This document shows positions 1-8,277 of a stretch of DNA of 50,661 bases, in pieces. The translations under genes were made by a program, and so were the position numbers. The notes under the pieces are model-generated. The model did no database searches. It was not told the DNA's origin and saw nothing but the letters and a program-made list of their open reading frames with translations. Position 1 is the first letter of the stretch, and the number at the start of each line of letters is the position of its first letter. This DNA is from Lentisphaerota bacterium (GTDB lineage Bacteria; Verrucomicrobiota; Kiritimatiellia; CAIQIC01; Lenti-01): contig JAAZFE010000014.1 in NCBI GenBank assembly GCA_012511885.1, positions 1-50,661 on the forward strand, written 5' to 3'.

Positions 1-871
1 GCGGTGATGAAGTCGTTGGGCCGGGGGCGGCGTTTTGGATGATTTCGAGGAAGTAGGGTTCGAGGGCCTGGCGAGGGTGGTCGAGGAGGGGGGCGGCGCC
101 GAGGGCGGCGCGAGCGGCGTCGAGGAGCTGGCGCAGGTTGGCAGGGTCGGCGGGGGTGGGGAAGGTGAGGGTGGTTTGCTCTTTGCGGGTAAGGAGGGTG
201 TCGAGGGGGCCCTGGGCGAGGATGCGTCCGCTGAGGAGGATGGCAACCTGATGGCAGACGTCTTCGACGTCGGCGAGGAGATGGGAGGTGAGCAGGACGG
301 TTTTGCCGCGGGCGGCAAGGGCGAGGATGAGGTCTTTGACCTGGCGGGTGGCCTGGGGGTCGAGGCCGGCGGTGGGTTCGTCGAGGATGATGAGGTCGGG
401 GTCGTTGAGGAGGGCTTGGGCGAGGCCGAGACGGCGGGCCATGCCTTTGGAGAATTGGCCGACGGGGCGGTTGCGGACGCGGTCGAGGCCGGTCATGTGG
501 AGGAGCTGTTCGACGCGGTCGCGGGCGAGGGGGGCGGGGAGGCGGAAGAGGCTGGAGTAGAAGGCGAGGGTTTCGCGGGGGGTGAGGTGGGGATAGAGGT
601 AGGTTTCTTCGGGGAGATAGCCGATGCGGCTTTTGGCGGCGGTGGATTGGGGGGGGGCGCCGAGGACTTCGAGCCGGCCGGAGGTGGGGAAGAGGAGGCC
701 GAGGATCATTTTGATGGTGGTGGATTTGCCGGAGCCGTTGGGGCCGAGGAGGCCGAAGATTTGGCCGGTGGGGACGGTGAAGCTGATGGAGCGGACGGCT
801 TCGACGCGGGGGCGACGCCAGAAGTCGCGGAAGGTTTTGGCGAGGTCGGTGGCTTGGATGGCGGTGTTCAA
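1..871 (-). CDS. ABC-2-type transporter ATP-binding protein (3' end cut by window)
   Basis: This is the cytoplasmic ATPase of an ABC exporter and probably pairs with the permease gene just upstream. The Walker A motif GLLGPNGSGKST lies near residue 45. A degenerate signature QFSKGMARRLGLAQAL is followed by Walker B LIILDEPTAGLDPQ and the H-loop LLTSHLL. The FSKGM form is usual in NatA/YbhF-like drug, lipid or Na+ exporters. No in-frame ATG exists after the upstream stop near 917-919, so I chose TTG at 871, which gives MNTAIQATDLAKTF, a normal family N-terminus. CTG at 892 is the only upstream alternative seen. About 290 residues are visible and the reading frame is still open at position 1, close to the usual end of the family. 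Confidence 0.85.
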   Translation of the reverse strand, partial: MNTAIQATDLAKTFRDFWRRPRVEAVRSISFTVPTGQIFGLLGPNGSGKSTTIKMILGLLFPTSGRLEVLGAPPQSTAAKSRIGYLPEETYLYPHLTPRETLAFYSSLFRLPAPLARDRVEQLLHMTGLDRVRNRPVGQFSKGMARRLGLAQALLNDPDLIILDEPTAGLDPQATRQVKDLILALAARGKTVLLTSHLLADVEDVCHQVAILLSGRILAQGPLDTLLTRKEQTTLTFPTPADPANLRQLLDAARAALGAAPLLDHPRQALEPYFLEIIQNAAPGPTTSSP

Positions 872-1148
872 GGTTTTGTGTCCGATTGGCAGTGTAGGAT
901 ATTTGGAGGCTCGGGTTCAATATTCAACATGGCGGATTCAACATGGCGGACGCCAGGGCGAGGTTTTGGGGCGGGAATGGACTGGATGGACAAAATGGAC
1001 ATGAAAACCGTCGAAAAAGGGCAAAAATGGGGCAAAAACGGGTGAAAACGGGGCGAAAATGACGAAAAACCCGACAAAACGGGTGAAAATGAGGCAAAAA
1101 TGGGGCGAAAAAAACGGCGACTGCCGGATTGGGTGGGGGCGGGGAGGA
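872..1148. other. Intergenic spacer with A-run/G-run low-complexity tract
   Basis: This 277-bp gap separates two genes that look like one exporter. Positions about 1012-1118 alternate short A runs with short G runs (for example GGGGCAAAAACGGG and GGCAAAAATGGGGCG). A 13-bp direct repeat, the AACATGGCGGATTC type, occurs twice near 926-952. I see no convincing terminator or gene. The open frames crossing this stretch are compositional. Confidence 0.5.
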
Positions 1149-2102
1149 TTATTGGGTGATTTCGCGTCGGCGGAAGGAGAGGGCGCCGAGGATGAGGATG
1201 GCGGCGGCCCAGGTGGCGGCGTAGGCGGTGGCTTGGAGGTAGTAGGCGGGGGGGATGGGGACGGCGTCGTCGAGGGCGTCGATGAGCCAGAAGGCTTGGA
1301 CGTTGGGGATGAGGGCCCAGGCGGCGGTGGCGAGGGGGGCTTGGGCGGGGTTGGCGGGGAGGAGGGTGTCGGCGGTGATGCCGAGGAGGATGAGGGCGGC
1401 GGTGAGGAGAAGGGTGGGGGCGGGGGGTAGGCGGGTGGCAAGGGCGGCGGCGAAGGCGACGGCCATGGCGAGGATAAGGTAGAGGAGGAAGCCGACGCCG
1501 AGGATGTTCCAGGTGTAGTTGCGGGGGAAGGTTTGGTGGTCGAGGGGGGTGGGCAGGAAGGCGGCGGCGGCGAAGGCAAGGAGGAGGCCGATGAGGAGGA
1601 GGTAGAAGGCGGCGGAGGTGAAGGGGCGGTGGGTGCGGTGGTTCCAAAGGGCGGCGAGGGCGAGGGCGGCGAGGAGGGCGCCGAGGGTGATGAGGAGGGC
1701 GGGCCAGTCGAGGTGGAAATCGTTGGCGCCGACGCGGACGGCAAGGAGGGTGGCGGCGAGGGCGGCGAGGAGGTAGAGGGCAAGGGCCTGGAGGATGCCA
1801 AGGGTGCGGGCGAGGTAGAAGCCGGCGCGGGGGACGGGCTTGGCGAGGATGATGGCGGCGGTGCCGCGGCGCAGTTCGCGGGTGAAGCCTTCGGCGGCGG
1901 CATGGACGCCGAGGAAGAGGCCGCCGAGGAATTGGAGGGCGAGGGCGCTGTCGCGGATGATGCGGGCGGAGTCGCCGAGGGTGTAGTTGAGAAGGAGGGG
2001 GAGCAGGACGATGGCGACGATGGTGCCGAGGGCGACGAGGAGGAAGACGGGGCGGCGGATGGCCTCGAGGGCGGAGAGTCGGGCTATGGCCAGGAAGGGC
2101 AT
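1149..2102 (-). CDS. ABC transporter permease (ABC-2 type)
   Basis: This is a polytopic inner-membrane protein of 317 residues. It begins with a short cytoplasmic stretch (MPFLAIARLSALEAIRRP) and has about six hydrophobic segments, including RPVFLLVALGTIVAIVLLPL near the N-terminus, ALALYLLAALAATLLAV in the middle and AAILILGALSFRRRE at the end. The final RRREI tail resembles ABC-2/NosY-type permeases. It lies 16 bp after the thioredoxin-like gene and upstream of the ATPase gene on the same strand, which supports an exporter pair. The substrate cannot be read from sequence. The 277-bp gap before the ATPase is unusual for a two-gene transporter. Confidence 0.8.
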   Translation of the reverse strand: MPFLAIARLSALEAIRRPVFLLVALGTIVAIVLLPLLLNYTLGDSARIIRDSALALQFLGGLFLGVHAAAEGFTRELRRGTAAIILAKPVPRAGFYLARTLGILQALALYLLAALAATLLAVRVGANDFHLDWPALLITLGALLAALALAALWNHRTHRPFTSAAFYLLLIGLLLAFAAAAFLPTPLDHQTFPRNYTWNILGVGFLLYLILAMAVAFAAALATRLPPAPTLLLTAALILLGITADTLLPANPAQAPLATAAWALIPNVQAFWLIDALDDAVPIPPAYYLQATAYAATWAAAILILGALSFRRREITQ

Positions 2103-2118
2103 TGGGGAAGGAATGAGG

Positions 2119-2877
2119 CTAGAACCACTGGGCGTAGGCAGGGGTGCTGGCTTCTTTCAGCTCTTTGAGGACATCGTCGAGTTCTTTGAGGCGCATCTGG
2201 TTGGCGTAGTCTTTGTAGAAGGGCCAGATGCGTATGCCGCGGTCGCTGCCGGGCTGGATGATGAAGATGCCGGGGGTTTTGTTGGCACGATATTTTTCGA
2301 CGAGTTCTTTGATTTCCTTGCGGCCGGTGACGGTGATTTCGAGCTGGATGTAGTTGCGCATGAGTTTGCGCCAGGGCATGGTGGTGGCGATGCGTTTTTC
2401 ATACCAGGCGCAGAGGCCTTTTTCGTCGGCTTCGAAGGGATTCTGGAAGTAGAGCAGGACGCAGGCGCCGGTTTCTTTTTGAAGCTGCATGACGGTGTCG
2501 TAGTCGCGGTAGTCCTTGAAGACTTTTTTGGGGACATCGTCGAATTTGGGGTTGTCTATGAGGGCTTTGTATTCGGGGGAGACGGAGTGCGCGCCGGGAA
2601 AAGGGGCGAATGCGGCGGGGCGGTCGATGGCGGCGGACGAGGGGGGGGCGTCGGGAGCCGGGGCGGAGGGTTGGGCGAAGGGGGCGGTGGCGACGGGGGG
2701 AGCGGTGGGTTCGGCGGGGGCGGGCGCGGACGGGGTTTCGGGGGGGGCGGCGGGGGTGGCGCGCTCGAAGCGGGAGCGGTCGAATTTTTGGCGGGGGAAT
2801 TCCATGCGCTGCTGGGCGAGGGCGCCAGTGGCGACGAGCAAGGCGAGGACGAACGAGATGCGGCGGATGGTGGTCAT
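2119..2877 (-). CDS. Secreted thioredoxin-like protein without a CXXC site
   Basis: The product has 252 residues. A signal peptide (MTTIRRISFVLALLVATGALA) is followed by a Pro/Ala-rich linker at about residues 40-95 and a C-terminal thioredoxin-like domain. In that domain the core strand GACVLLYFQNPF precedes ADEKGLCAWYEK where CXXC would normally sit. Only one cysteine (GLCAW) remains near this place, so disulfide oxidoreductase activity is doubtful. TPGIFIIQPG resembles the cis-Pro strand. The ATG at 2877 is preceded by AAAGGA and starts a proper signal peptide, so the longer upstream frame, which runs inside mgtE, is rejected. It sits 13 bp after mgtE and 16 bp before the permease, so it is probably cotranscribed. 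Confidence 0.75.
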   Translation of the reverse strand: MTTIRRISFVLALLVATGALAQQRMEFPRQKFDRSRFERATPAAPPETPSAPAPAEPTAPPVATAPFAQPSAPAPDAPPSSAAIDRPAAFAPFPGAHSVSPEYKALIDNPKFDDVPKKVFKDYRDYDTVMQLQKETGACVLLYFQNPFEADEKGLCAWYEKRIATTMPWRKLMRNYIQLEITVTGRKEIKELVEKYRANKTPGIFIIQPGSDRGIRIWPFYKDYANQMRLKELDDVLKELKEASTPAYAQWF

Positions 2878-2890
2878 GGGGCGGATCCTT

Positions 2891-4243
2891 TCAGGTTGCG
2901 ATGGGTAAAAGGGCGGTGGCGATGGAGAAGTAGATGAGAACGCCGAAGATGTCGGCGACGGAGGTGATGAGGGGGGCGCTGGCGGTGGCGGGGTCGAGGT
3001 CGAGTTTGTTGAGGATGAGGGGCAGGACGGTGCCGAGGAGGCTGCCGGCGACAATGACGGTGAACATGCTGAGGGCGACGACAACGCCAACCGAGAGGCC
3101 GCCGTGGAGCCAGCCGAGGAAGAAGGCGGCGAAGGACATGGCCAGGCCCATGATGGCGCTGACGCCGATTTCGCGGAGGAGGAGTTTCCACCAGTCGGCG
3201 GAGTCAATTTCGCCGGTGGCGATGGCGCGGACGACGAGGGTGGAGGCCTGGGCGCCGGCGTTGCCGCTGCTGCCGATGAGCAGGGGCAGGAAGAAGACGA
3301 GGACGACGACGGAGGAGATGGTGTCTTCGAAGAACTTGATGCCGGCGCCGGAGAAGATGTTGACGAGGATGAGGCCGAGGAGCCAGCCAATGCGTTTGCG
3401 ATAGAGGAGGCCGAGGGTGGCTTCTTTGAAGCTGATTTGCAGGGGCTGGACGGTGGCCAGTTTGTGGAAGTCTTCGGTGGCGGCGTCGGCGGCGACGTCG
3501 AGGATGTCGTCCACGGTGACGATGCCGAGGAGGATGTTGTCTTCGTCCACGACGGGCAGGGCGTGGAGGTCGTATTTGCGGAAGACCTGGACGGCCTCTT
3601 CTTCGTCCTGCTGGGAATGAAGGCTGGCATAGTGGCCGTCGAGAAGAGTGGCGACGGTGATGCCGGGGTCGGCCAGGATGAGGCGGCGCAGGGGGAGGTC
3701 GTCGCGGAGGTGGCCGGTTTCGTCCGTGATGTAGATCATGGACATGGTTTCGGAGTCGGTGCCGGTTTTGCGCAGGTGTTCGAGGGCCTGGGCCACGGTC
3801 CATTCGGGATCGACGGTGACATAGCGGTCGGTCATGAGGCGGCCGACGCTGTGCTGGGGATAGCTCAGGAGGGTGAGGGCCTGTTTGCGGTCCGAGTCGT
3901 CGAGAAGGGCGAGGAGGCGCTGGGTGACACGGGCGGGGAGTTCCTCGAAGAGGGCGGTGCGGTCGTCGGGCGAGAGGGCGGCGAGGACGGGCTGGATTTC
4001 CTCGTTGGCCATTTCGCTGAGGAGCTGGTTCTGGTAGATGGGATCGAGCAGCGAGAAGACTTCGTCGGCGAGCTGGCGGGGGAGGACGCGGAAGAGAAGG
4101 ACGCGGTCTTTGTCGGTGACGACGGTAAAAAGTTCGGCAACCTCGGGAGCGGGCTGTTCGAGGAAGAAGTCACGCAGTTCGTTGAAATGTCCGTCGGCGA
4201 GCATGTCCAGGATATCGGGGAGCAGGAGGTGGCGCAGGATCAT
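2891..4243 (-). CDS. mgtE: MgtE-family magnesium channel/transporter (copy 1)
   Basis: This inner-membrane Mg2+ channel has 450 residues, the normal length for the family. The layout is an N-terminal helical MgtE_N domain (residues about 1-130, with RVLPRQLADEVFSLLD), two CBS domains (about 130-255, with HSVGRLMTDRYVTV and LPVVDEDNILLGIVTVDDI), the plug helix and five transmembrane segments. The family motifs GNAGAQAST and APLITSVADIFGVLIYF, which contains the pore Asp, are present. In known MgtE proteins Mg2+ binding between the N and CBS domains closes the pore. The gene lies 51 bp after a paralogue, so the two form a tandem duplication. The CBS blocks are nearly identical while the membrane parts have diverged. 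Confidence 0.93.
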   Translation of the reverse strand: MILRHLLLPDILDMLADGHFNELRDFFLEQPAPEVAELFTVVTDKDRVLLFRVLPRQLADEVFSLLDPIYQNQLLSEMANEEIQPVLAALSPDDRTALFEELPARVTQRLLALLDDSDRKQALTLLSYPQHSVGRLMTDRYVTVDPEWTVAQALEHLRKTGTDSETMSMIYITDETGHLRDDLPLRRLILADPGITVATLLDGHYASLHSQQDEEEAVQVFRKYDLHALPVVDEDNILLGIVTVDDILDVAADAATEDFHKLATVQPLQISFKEATLGLLYRKRIGWLLGLILVNIFSGAGIKFFEDTISSVVVLVFFLPLLIGSSGNAGAQASTLVVRAIATGEIDSADWWKLLLREIGVSAIMGLAMSFAAFFLGWLHGGLSVGVVVALSMFTVIVAGSLLGTVLPLILNKLDLDPATASAPLITSVADIFGVLIYFSIATALLPIAT

Positions 4244-4294
4244 GGCCGGCCTCGCGCGGGTTGGTGGGGGGGATGGATAGCGCGCCCGGTCATG

Positions 4295-5641
4295 TCACAG
4301 TCCCAGGATGAAGTTGGCGATGGAAAAATAGATGAGGATGCCGAGGATGTCGGCCATGGAGGTGATGAGGGGGGCGCTGGCGGTGGCGGGGTCGAGATTG
4401 AGTTTGTGGAGGCCGATGGGCAGGAGCGCGCCGAGAAGGCTGCCGGTCATGACAACAGCCACCATGCTGAGGGCAACAGTGACGGCAATTTTGATGTCGC
4501 CGCGCCAAAGGCCGAGAGCAAAAACTCCGAGGGCCATGGTGAGGCCCAGGAGTGCGCTGAGGATGAACTCGCGGCCGAGGAGTTGACGCCAGTCGCGGGA
4601 ATGGACTTCGCCGGTGGCGATGGCGCGGACGATGAGCGTGGAGGTCTGGGAGCCGGCATTGCCACCGCTGTCGATGAGGAGCGGAAGGAAGAAGACGAGA
4701 GCGACCACGGCGGCGATGGTGTCTTCGAACATGGCCATGCCGGAGCCGGAGATGACGCCGGCGGCCACGAGGCCCAGCAGCCAGCCGATGCGCTTGCGCA
4801 CCAGCAGGCCGAGCGAGGCATGGCGCAGGCTGACGTGCAGGGGTTGGACGGTGGCGAGTTTGTGGAAGTCTTCGGTGGTGACTTCTTCGGCGACGTCGAG
4901 GATGTCGTCCACGGTGACGATGCCGAGCATGATGTTGTCCTCGTCCACGACGGGGAGGGCATGGAGGTCGTATTTGCGGAAGACCTGGACGGCTTCTTCT
5001 TCGTCCTGCTGGGAGTGGAGGCTGGCGTAGCGGCCATCGAGGAGGGAGAAGACCGTTGTGTTGGGATCGGCCAGGATGAGGCGGCGCAGGGGGAGGTCGT
5101 CGCTGAGGTGGCCGGTTTCGTCCGTGATATAGATCATGGACATGGTTTCGGAGTCGGTGCCGACTTTGCGCAGGTGGGCAAGGGCCTGGGCCACGGTCCA
5201 TTCGGGATGGACGGTGACATAGCGGTCGGTCATGAGGCGGCCGACACTGTGCTGGGGGTAGCTCAGGAGGGTGAGGGCCTGCATACGGTCGGTATCGTCG
5301 AGCACGCCAAGGAGGCGCCGCATGACGCGGGCGGGCAGCTCTTCGAAGAGGGCGGTGCGGTCGTCAGGGGGGAGGGCGGCGAGGACATGGCGGACTTCCT
5401 CGTGGGCCATTTCGTCGAGGAGCTGGTTTTGGAAGATGGGGTCGAGCAGGGAGAACACCTCGTCGGCGAGATGCCGCGGAAGAACGCGGAAGAGGAGGAC
5501 CCGGTCCTCGTTGGTGATGACGGTGAGGAGCTCGGCGATTTCGGGGGCGGGCTGGTTGGCGAGGAATTCACGCAATTCGGTGAGCTCGCCGGCGTGCAGC
5601 AGTTCGAGGATTTCCGGCAGGAGGAGATGGCGCAGGATCAT
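4295..5641 (-). CDS. mgtE: MgtE-family magnesium channel/transporter (copy 2)
   Basis: This is the 448-residue paralogue of the downstream gene and the first gene of the minus-strand run. It has the same order: MgtE_N domain, two CBS domains (HSVGRLMTDRYVTVHPEWTV; VVDEDNIMLGIVTVDDILDV) and five membrane helices with GNAGSQTST and APLITSMADILGILIYF. The C-terminal half differs from copy 1 in many hydrophobic positions, so the copies may differ in ion preference or gating. Some MgtE homologues carry Co2+ or Ni2+ as well. The 223-bp upstream region is shared with the divergent methyltransferase gene and holds a long-range inverted repeat, but I do not see M-box (ykoK) consensus there. Confidence 0.93.
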   Translation of the reverse strand: MILRHLLLPEILELLHAGELTELREFLANQPAPEIAELLTVITNEDRVLLFRVLPRHLADEVFSLLDPIFQNQLLDEMAHEEVRHVLAALPPDDRTALFEELPARVMRRLLGVLDDTDRMQALTLLSYPQHSVGRLMTDRYVTVHPEWTVAQALAHLRKVGTDSETMSMIYITDETGHLSDDLPLRRLILADPNTTVFSLLDGRYASLHSQQDEEEAVQVFRKYDLHALPVVDEDNIMLGIVTVDDILDVAEEVTTEDFHKLATVQPLHVSLRHASLGLLVRKRIGWLLGLVAAGVISGSGMAMFEDTIAAVVALVFFLPLLIDSGGNAGSQTSTLIVRAIATGEVHSRDWRQLLGREFILSALLGLTMALGVFALGLWRGDIKIAVTVALSMVAVVMTGSLLGALLPIGLHKLNLDPATASAPLITSMADILGILIYFSIANFILGL

Positions 5642-5716
5642 GGGCGGCCTCCCGGGGGATTTGGACGGCGCGCCGCACGTTCAAATTGAGGATGGACGCC
5701 ACTCGACTGCATGGGA

Positions 5717-5864
5717 GGAGCATGCGAAAAAACAGCGCACAACTCAAGCTCAGGAACCGGTCGGGAGGTTGGTCCGAACATGTTTACCGGATGCCCCCGG
5801 ACGAAAATTGGGGGCGGGGCGGTGGTAAGAACTGGACAAAACGGGCCGGTTTGGGGCATGCTCC
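5717..5864. promoter_or_regulatory. Paired GGAGCATGC inverted repeat in divergent spacer
   Basis: GGAGCATGC at 5717-5725 and its exact complement GCATGCTCC at 5856-5864 flank 130 bp between mgtE copy 2 and the methyltransferase. The right arm abuts the methyltransferase ATG. The pair could close a structured leader for mgtE or form two binding sites for one regulator. This is inference only. Confidence 0.35.
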
Positions 5865-6764
5865 ATGCTTGATATGAGCGAATCGAATGGCATGACAGGC
5901 ATGGGGGCGGCGACTCAGTTGCGAATGAAGATTTTTCTTCGTTCGCCATTGCGCTGCGAGTTGTTGACTCGGCTGGTCCGGCTGCTGGATCGTGTGGAGG
6001 GGGAGCAGGTGCTGGAAATGGTGGTGGATGACGCGATGAGCGCGGGACTCCGGCATGCCAACGACGGCGGGGGGGCGGCGTGGCATAGCGCGACCATTTC
6101 GGAGCAGCATGTCGAGTTGTTGAGCGAAACCGGCGGGGCCGCAGTTCAAGTCAATGAACTGCCCGTGCTGCCGTTTGAGGATGGATCGTTTGATGCCGTG
6201 GTGATGAGCGAGATGCTGGAGTATGTGGAGGATCCGGCGGCCTTGATGGAGGAAGTCCACCGGGTGCTGGCGCCCAAGACCCGTCTGGTGCTGCATGTTC
6301 GGCGCAAGCGCCGCACCGTGATTGGTTTTTTCCGGAGGTTGGCCAGGCTCACCGATCCGACGCGTCCGTTGCTGCACCCGGGGTTTACCCCGGCGGAGTT
6401 GTTTGACGCGCTCAAGGACGGTTTTGACGTCCGCGACACGGTGATGTATGGGCGCTTCTTCAGCGAATTTGCCGATTTGCTGGTTGAATTGTTTGCCGGG
6501 GTGATTCCCTGGTCGTGCGAGCCGGCGGCGCTGACGGAGAACCGCTTGCGCCGGGCACTGACGGTTTATACGGCGTTCACGCCGGTTTTCTGGCTGGCCC
6601 GGATTTTGGACGCGATTTTCTTTTTCCTGCCGGCGCATCACTTGGTGGTGCGGGCGCAGCGGCGGATGCTCTGGGTGCCGCGGATGACGCCGCGCCTGCG
6701 AGACGGACGCAATATTGCCGAAGCAACGCTGGGTTACAAAATCGGCGTTTCCAGCTTTGATTGA
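5865..6764 (+). CDS. Class I SAM-dependent methyltransferase
   Basis: The product has 299 residues and resembles Methyltransf_11 proteins. The middle carries the post-I strand region LPVLPFEDGSFDAVVMSEMLEYVEDPAALMEE (quoted here as LPVLPFEDGSFDAVVMSEML then EYVEDP), typical of motif II/III, followed by HRVLAPKTRLVLHVRRKR. The usual glycine-rich motif I (E/DxGxGxG) is degenerate: LEMVVDDAMSAGLRHAND stands where it is expected, so SAM binding may be altered. The C-terminal 90 residues contain a hydrophobic stretch (FWLARILDAIFFFLPAHHLVV) suggesting membrane association. Other possible starts are ATG at 5874 and later. The substrate is unknown and no partner gene adjoins it. Confidence 0.65.
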   Translation: MLDMSESNGMTGMGAATQLRMKIFLRSPLRCELLTRLVRLLDRVEGEQVLEMVVDDAMSAGLRHANDGGGAAWHSATISEQHVELLSETGGAAVQVNELPVLPFEDGSFDAVVMSEMLEYVEDPAALMEEVHRVLAPKTRLVLHVRRKRRTVIGFFRRLARLTDPTRPLLHPGFTPAELFDALKDGFDVRDTVMYGRFFSEFADLLVELFAGVIPWSCEPAALTENRLRRALTVYTAFTPVFWLARILDAIFFFLPAHHLVVRAQRRMLWVPRMTPRLRDGRNIAEATLGYKIGVSSFD

Positions 6765-6786
6765 CTTGCCGGCCGATGCCGGCAGG
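6765..6786. terminator. GC-rich hairpin between convergent genes
   Basis: CTTGCCGGC, a short CGAT loop and GCCGGCAGG form an 8-of-9 bp stem directly after the methyltransferase stop and before the stop of the convergent HAF gene. No T tract follows on either strand, so it is only a possible transcription barrier. Confidence 0.4.
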
Positions 6787-6800
6787 CGACGCAGGAGGAC

Positions 6801-8243
6801 TCAGGGGTCGGGTTCAGGTTCCACGATGGGCTGGGCTTTGACGCGATAGAAACGCGTGCGGGTGTTGGCCGGAACAGCCAAGCTCCAATGGTTTTGGGTG
6901 GTCGGCCATTGGGTGGCTGGTTCCAAGGGCTGCCAGTCGGCCAATTGGGGGGAAGGGCTGGCTTCAACAGTGAAGTCGTGCCGTTCATCTATGTTCGTGC
7001 TCCAGACCCCGCTCCATTGGATGTCGTAGGCAATGACGCGGAGAATGTGCTGGGTGGTGACCTCGTTCAGTTCGTTTGTGGTGATCCAGGTGGCGTTGGT
7101 TTCGTAAGTTGGCTGCAAATCGTGGATACGGCCTTGTCGGCGTAAAATGAAGGCCTTTGGCTGGCCATTGCGCAGGCCATTGCCGATGATTTCGTTGGCA
7201 TTGTTGATTCCGGTGGCGGTGGTGAGCTCCCAGCCGGAGTTGGTGGCGATGAGATCATTGAGATTGTGCATGACTTCATCGCGCCAGAGGAAAGCGTTGG
7301 TTTGGCCGGTTTCGGTTTCGGAGCGGCCGACGATCCAGGCGTGGTCGTTGATGGCATTGGCGCAGGAATTATTTGTGGGCGTCCCCAGGGTACCGAGGCT
7401 GCGCATGAGCAAATTGGTGGGGTCGGTGTTGCTGTAACTGGGCAGTTTCCAGACGCCATTGGATGGCACGACCAAAAAAGCGTGTTGGGGGTTATAATAG
7501 TTGGTGATGGAGGTCCAGCCGACCACCCAACCGTGGTTGTTGATGGCGTTGGCTCCGGCAAATTCGCCCACGCTATTTTTGACGCCCATGTTGCCCAGCA
7601 GCTTCATCTCGCCGAAGTCGTGGACGCCATTGCCGTTGTCGTCGTGCCATACATAAGGCCACCAGCGGGGATTGGGAGAGTAGACGAAGGTGGTTCCACA
7701 AATGCGATCATCTTCGTTTATGCCGTAGGAATCGCAGGATTGAGAGACACCAAATGGCGGAATCTGAGTGTGATTTCCCTTTTTCCATACGAAGGTGTGG
7801 TTATTCACGGAATTGCTGATGCCTGAGGAGCCGGTAATGGTGCCTCGGTTGTTGATAGCGCGTCCGATGCTGTTGGCTCCGCCGAGGGTGCCGATGGGGG
7901 TCATGGACCGGTTTGAGTAGATAAAGGCCTGATGGCTGGTGGGGGATACCTGAGCCTGCCCCGTGATGTCGCCGTGGTCGTTGATGTCCATGGCTCGGCT
8001 GTAGGTGCCTTCGGGAAGGAAGCCGAGGCCGCTGATGCAGCCGTTTTGCCAGACAAAGGCTTGCTCGCGGCCTTCTGCATCCTGGGAAGAGCCGACAACT
8101 TGGCCGACGTTGTTGAGTCCATTGGCCTGCGCCCAGCTGCCGCCCAAGGTGCCCAGGTCAATGATATCGTATTCCGGGGCGGCGAAGGCGTGGGCGGCGA
8201 CCAGCCCCAGACAAAGCAGCGTCTGGCGAATGGAATGTTTCAT
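6801..8243 (-). CDS. Secreted HAF-repeat protein
   Basis: The product has 480 residues. A signal peptide (MKHSIRQTLLCLGLVAAHAFA) is followed by a run of HAF-family repeats with the core pattern LGTLGG...A.GLNN.GQVVG.S...AF.W (for example IIDLGTLGGSWAQANGLNN and AINDHAWIVGRSETETGQTN). The repeats extend to about residue 370. The last 90 residues form a different module, FTVEASPSPQLADWQPLEP ... TRFYRVKAQP, which resembles the tail of the neighbouring subtilase. I chose ATG at 8243 because it begins a clean signal peptide. A longer frame to 8309 would overlap the subtilase gene. The gap to that upstream gene is 34 bp, so the two are probably cotranscribed. The function of HAF proteins is not established. 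Confidence 0.82.
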   Translation of the reverse strand: MKHSIRQTLLCLGLVAAHAFAAPEYDIIDLGTLGGSWAQANGLNNVGQVVGSSQDAEGREQAFVWQNGCISGLGFLPEGTYSRAMDINDHGDITGQAQVSPTSHQAFIYSNRSMTPIGTLGGANSIGRAINNRGTITGSSGISNSVNNHTFVWKKGNHTQIPPFGVSQSCDSYGINEDDRICGTTFVYSPNPRWWPYVWHDDNGNGVHDFGEMKLLGNMGVKNSVGEFAGANAINNHGWVVGWTSITNYYNPQHAFLVVPSNGVWKLPSYSNTDPTNLLMRSLGTLGTPTNNSCANAINDHAWIVGRSETETGQTNAFLWRDEVMHNLNDLIATNSGWELTTATGINNANEIIGNGLRNGQPKAFILRRQGRIHDLQPTYETNATWITTNELNEVTTQHILRVIAYDIQWSGVWSTNIDERHDFTVEASPSPQLADWQPLEPATQWPTTQNHWSLAVPANTRTRFYRVKAQPIVEPEPDP

Positions 8244-8277
8244 GCCAAATTGAGTTTGGGCTTGGACTGTATGGAAG

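Noticed and set aside
1533-2937. Gly/Glu-rich plus-strand frames and Pro/Ser-rich minus-strand frames around the ABC permease
   Set aside because: They are low-complexity shadows of the permease and thioredoxin-like genes in other frames.
3104-5689. 861-codon open frame on the plus strand, opposite both mgtE genes
   Set aside because: It is exactly antisense to two well-supported MgtE proteins, and its Gly/Asp/Glu/Val composition mirrors their codons. It has no domain or ribosome site.
5642-5864. M-box (ykoK) magnesium riboswitch before mgtE
   Set aside because: The consensus segments such as GGTGAGGCTCC are absent on the minus strand; only an unrelated inverted repeat is seen.
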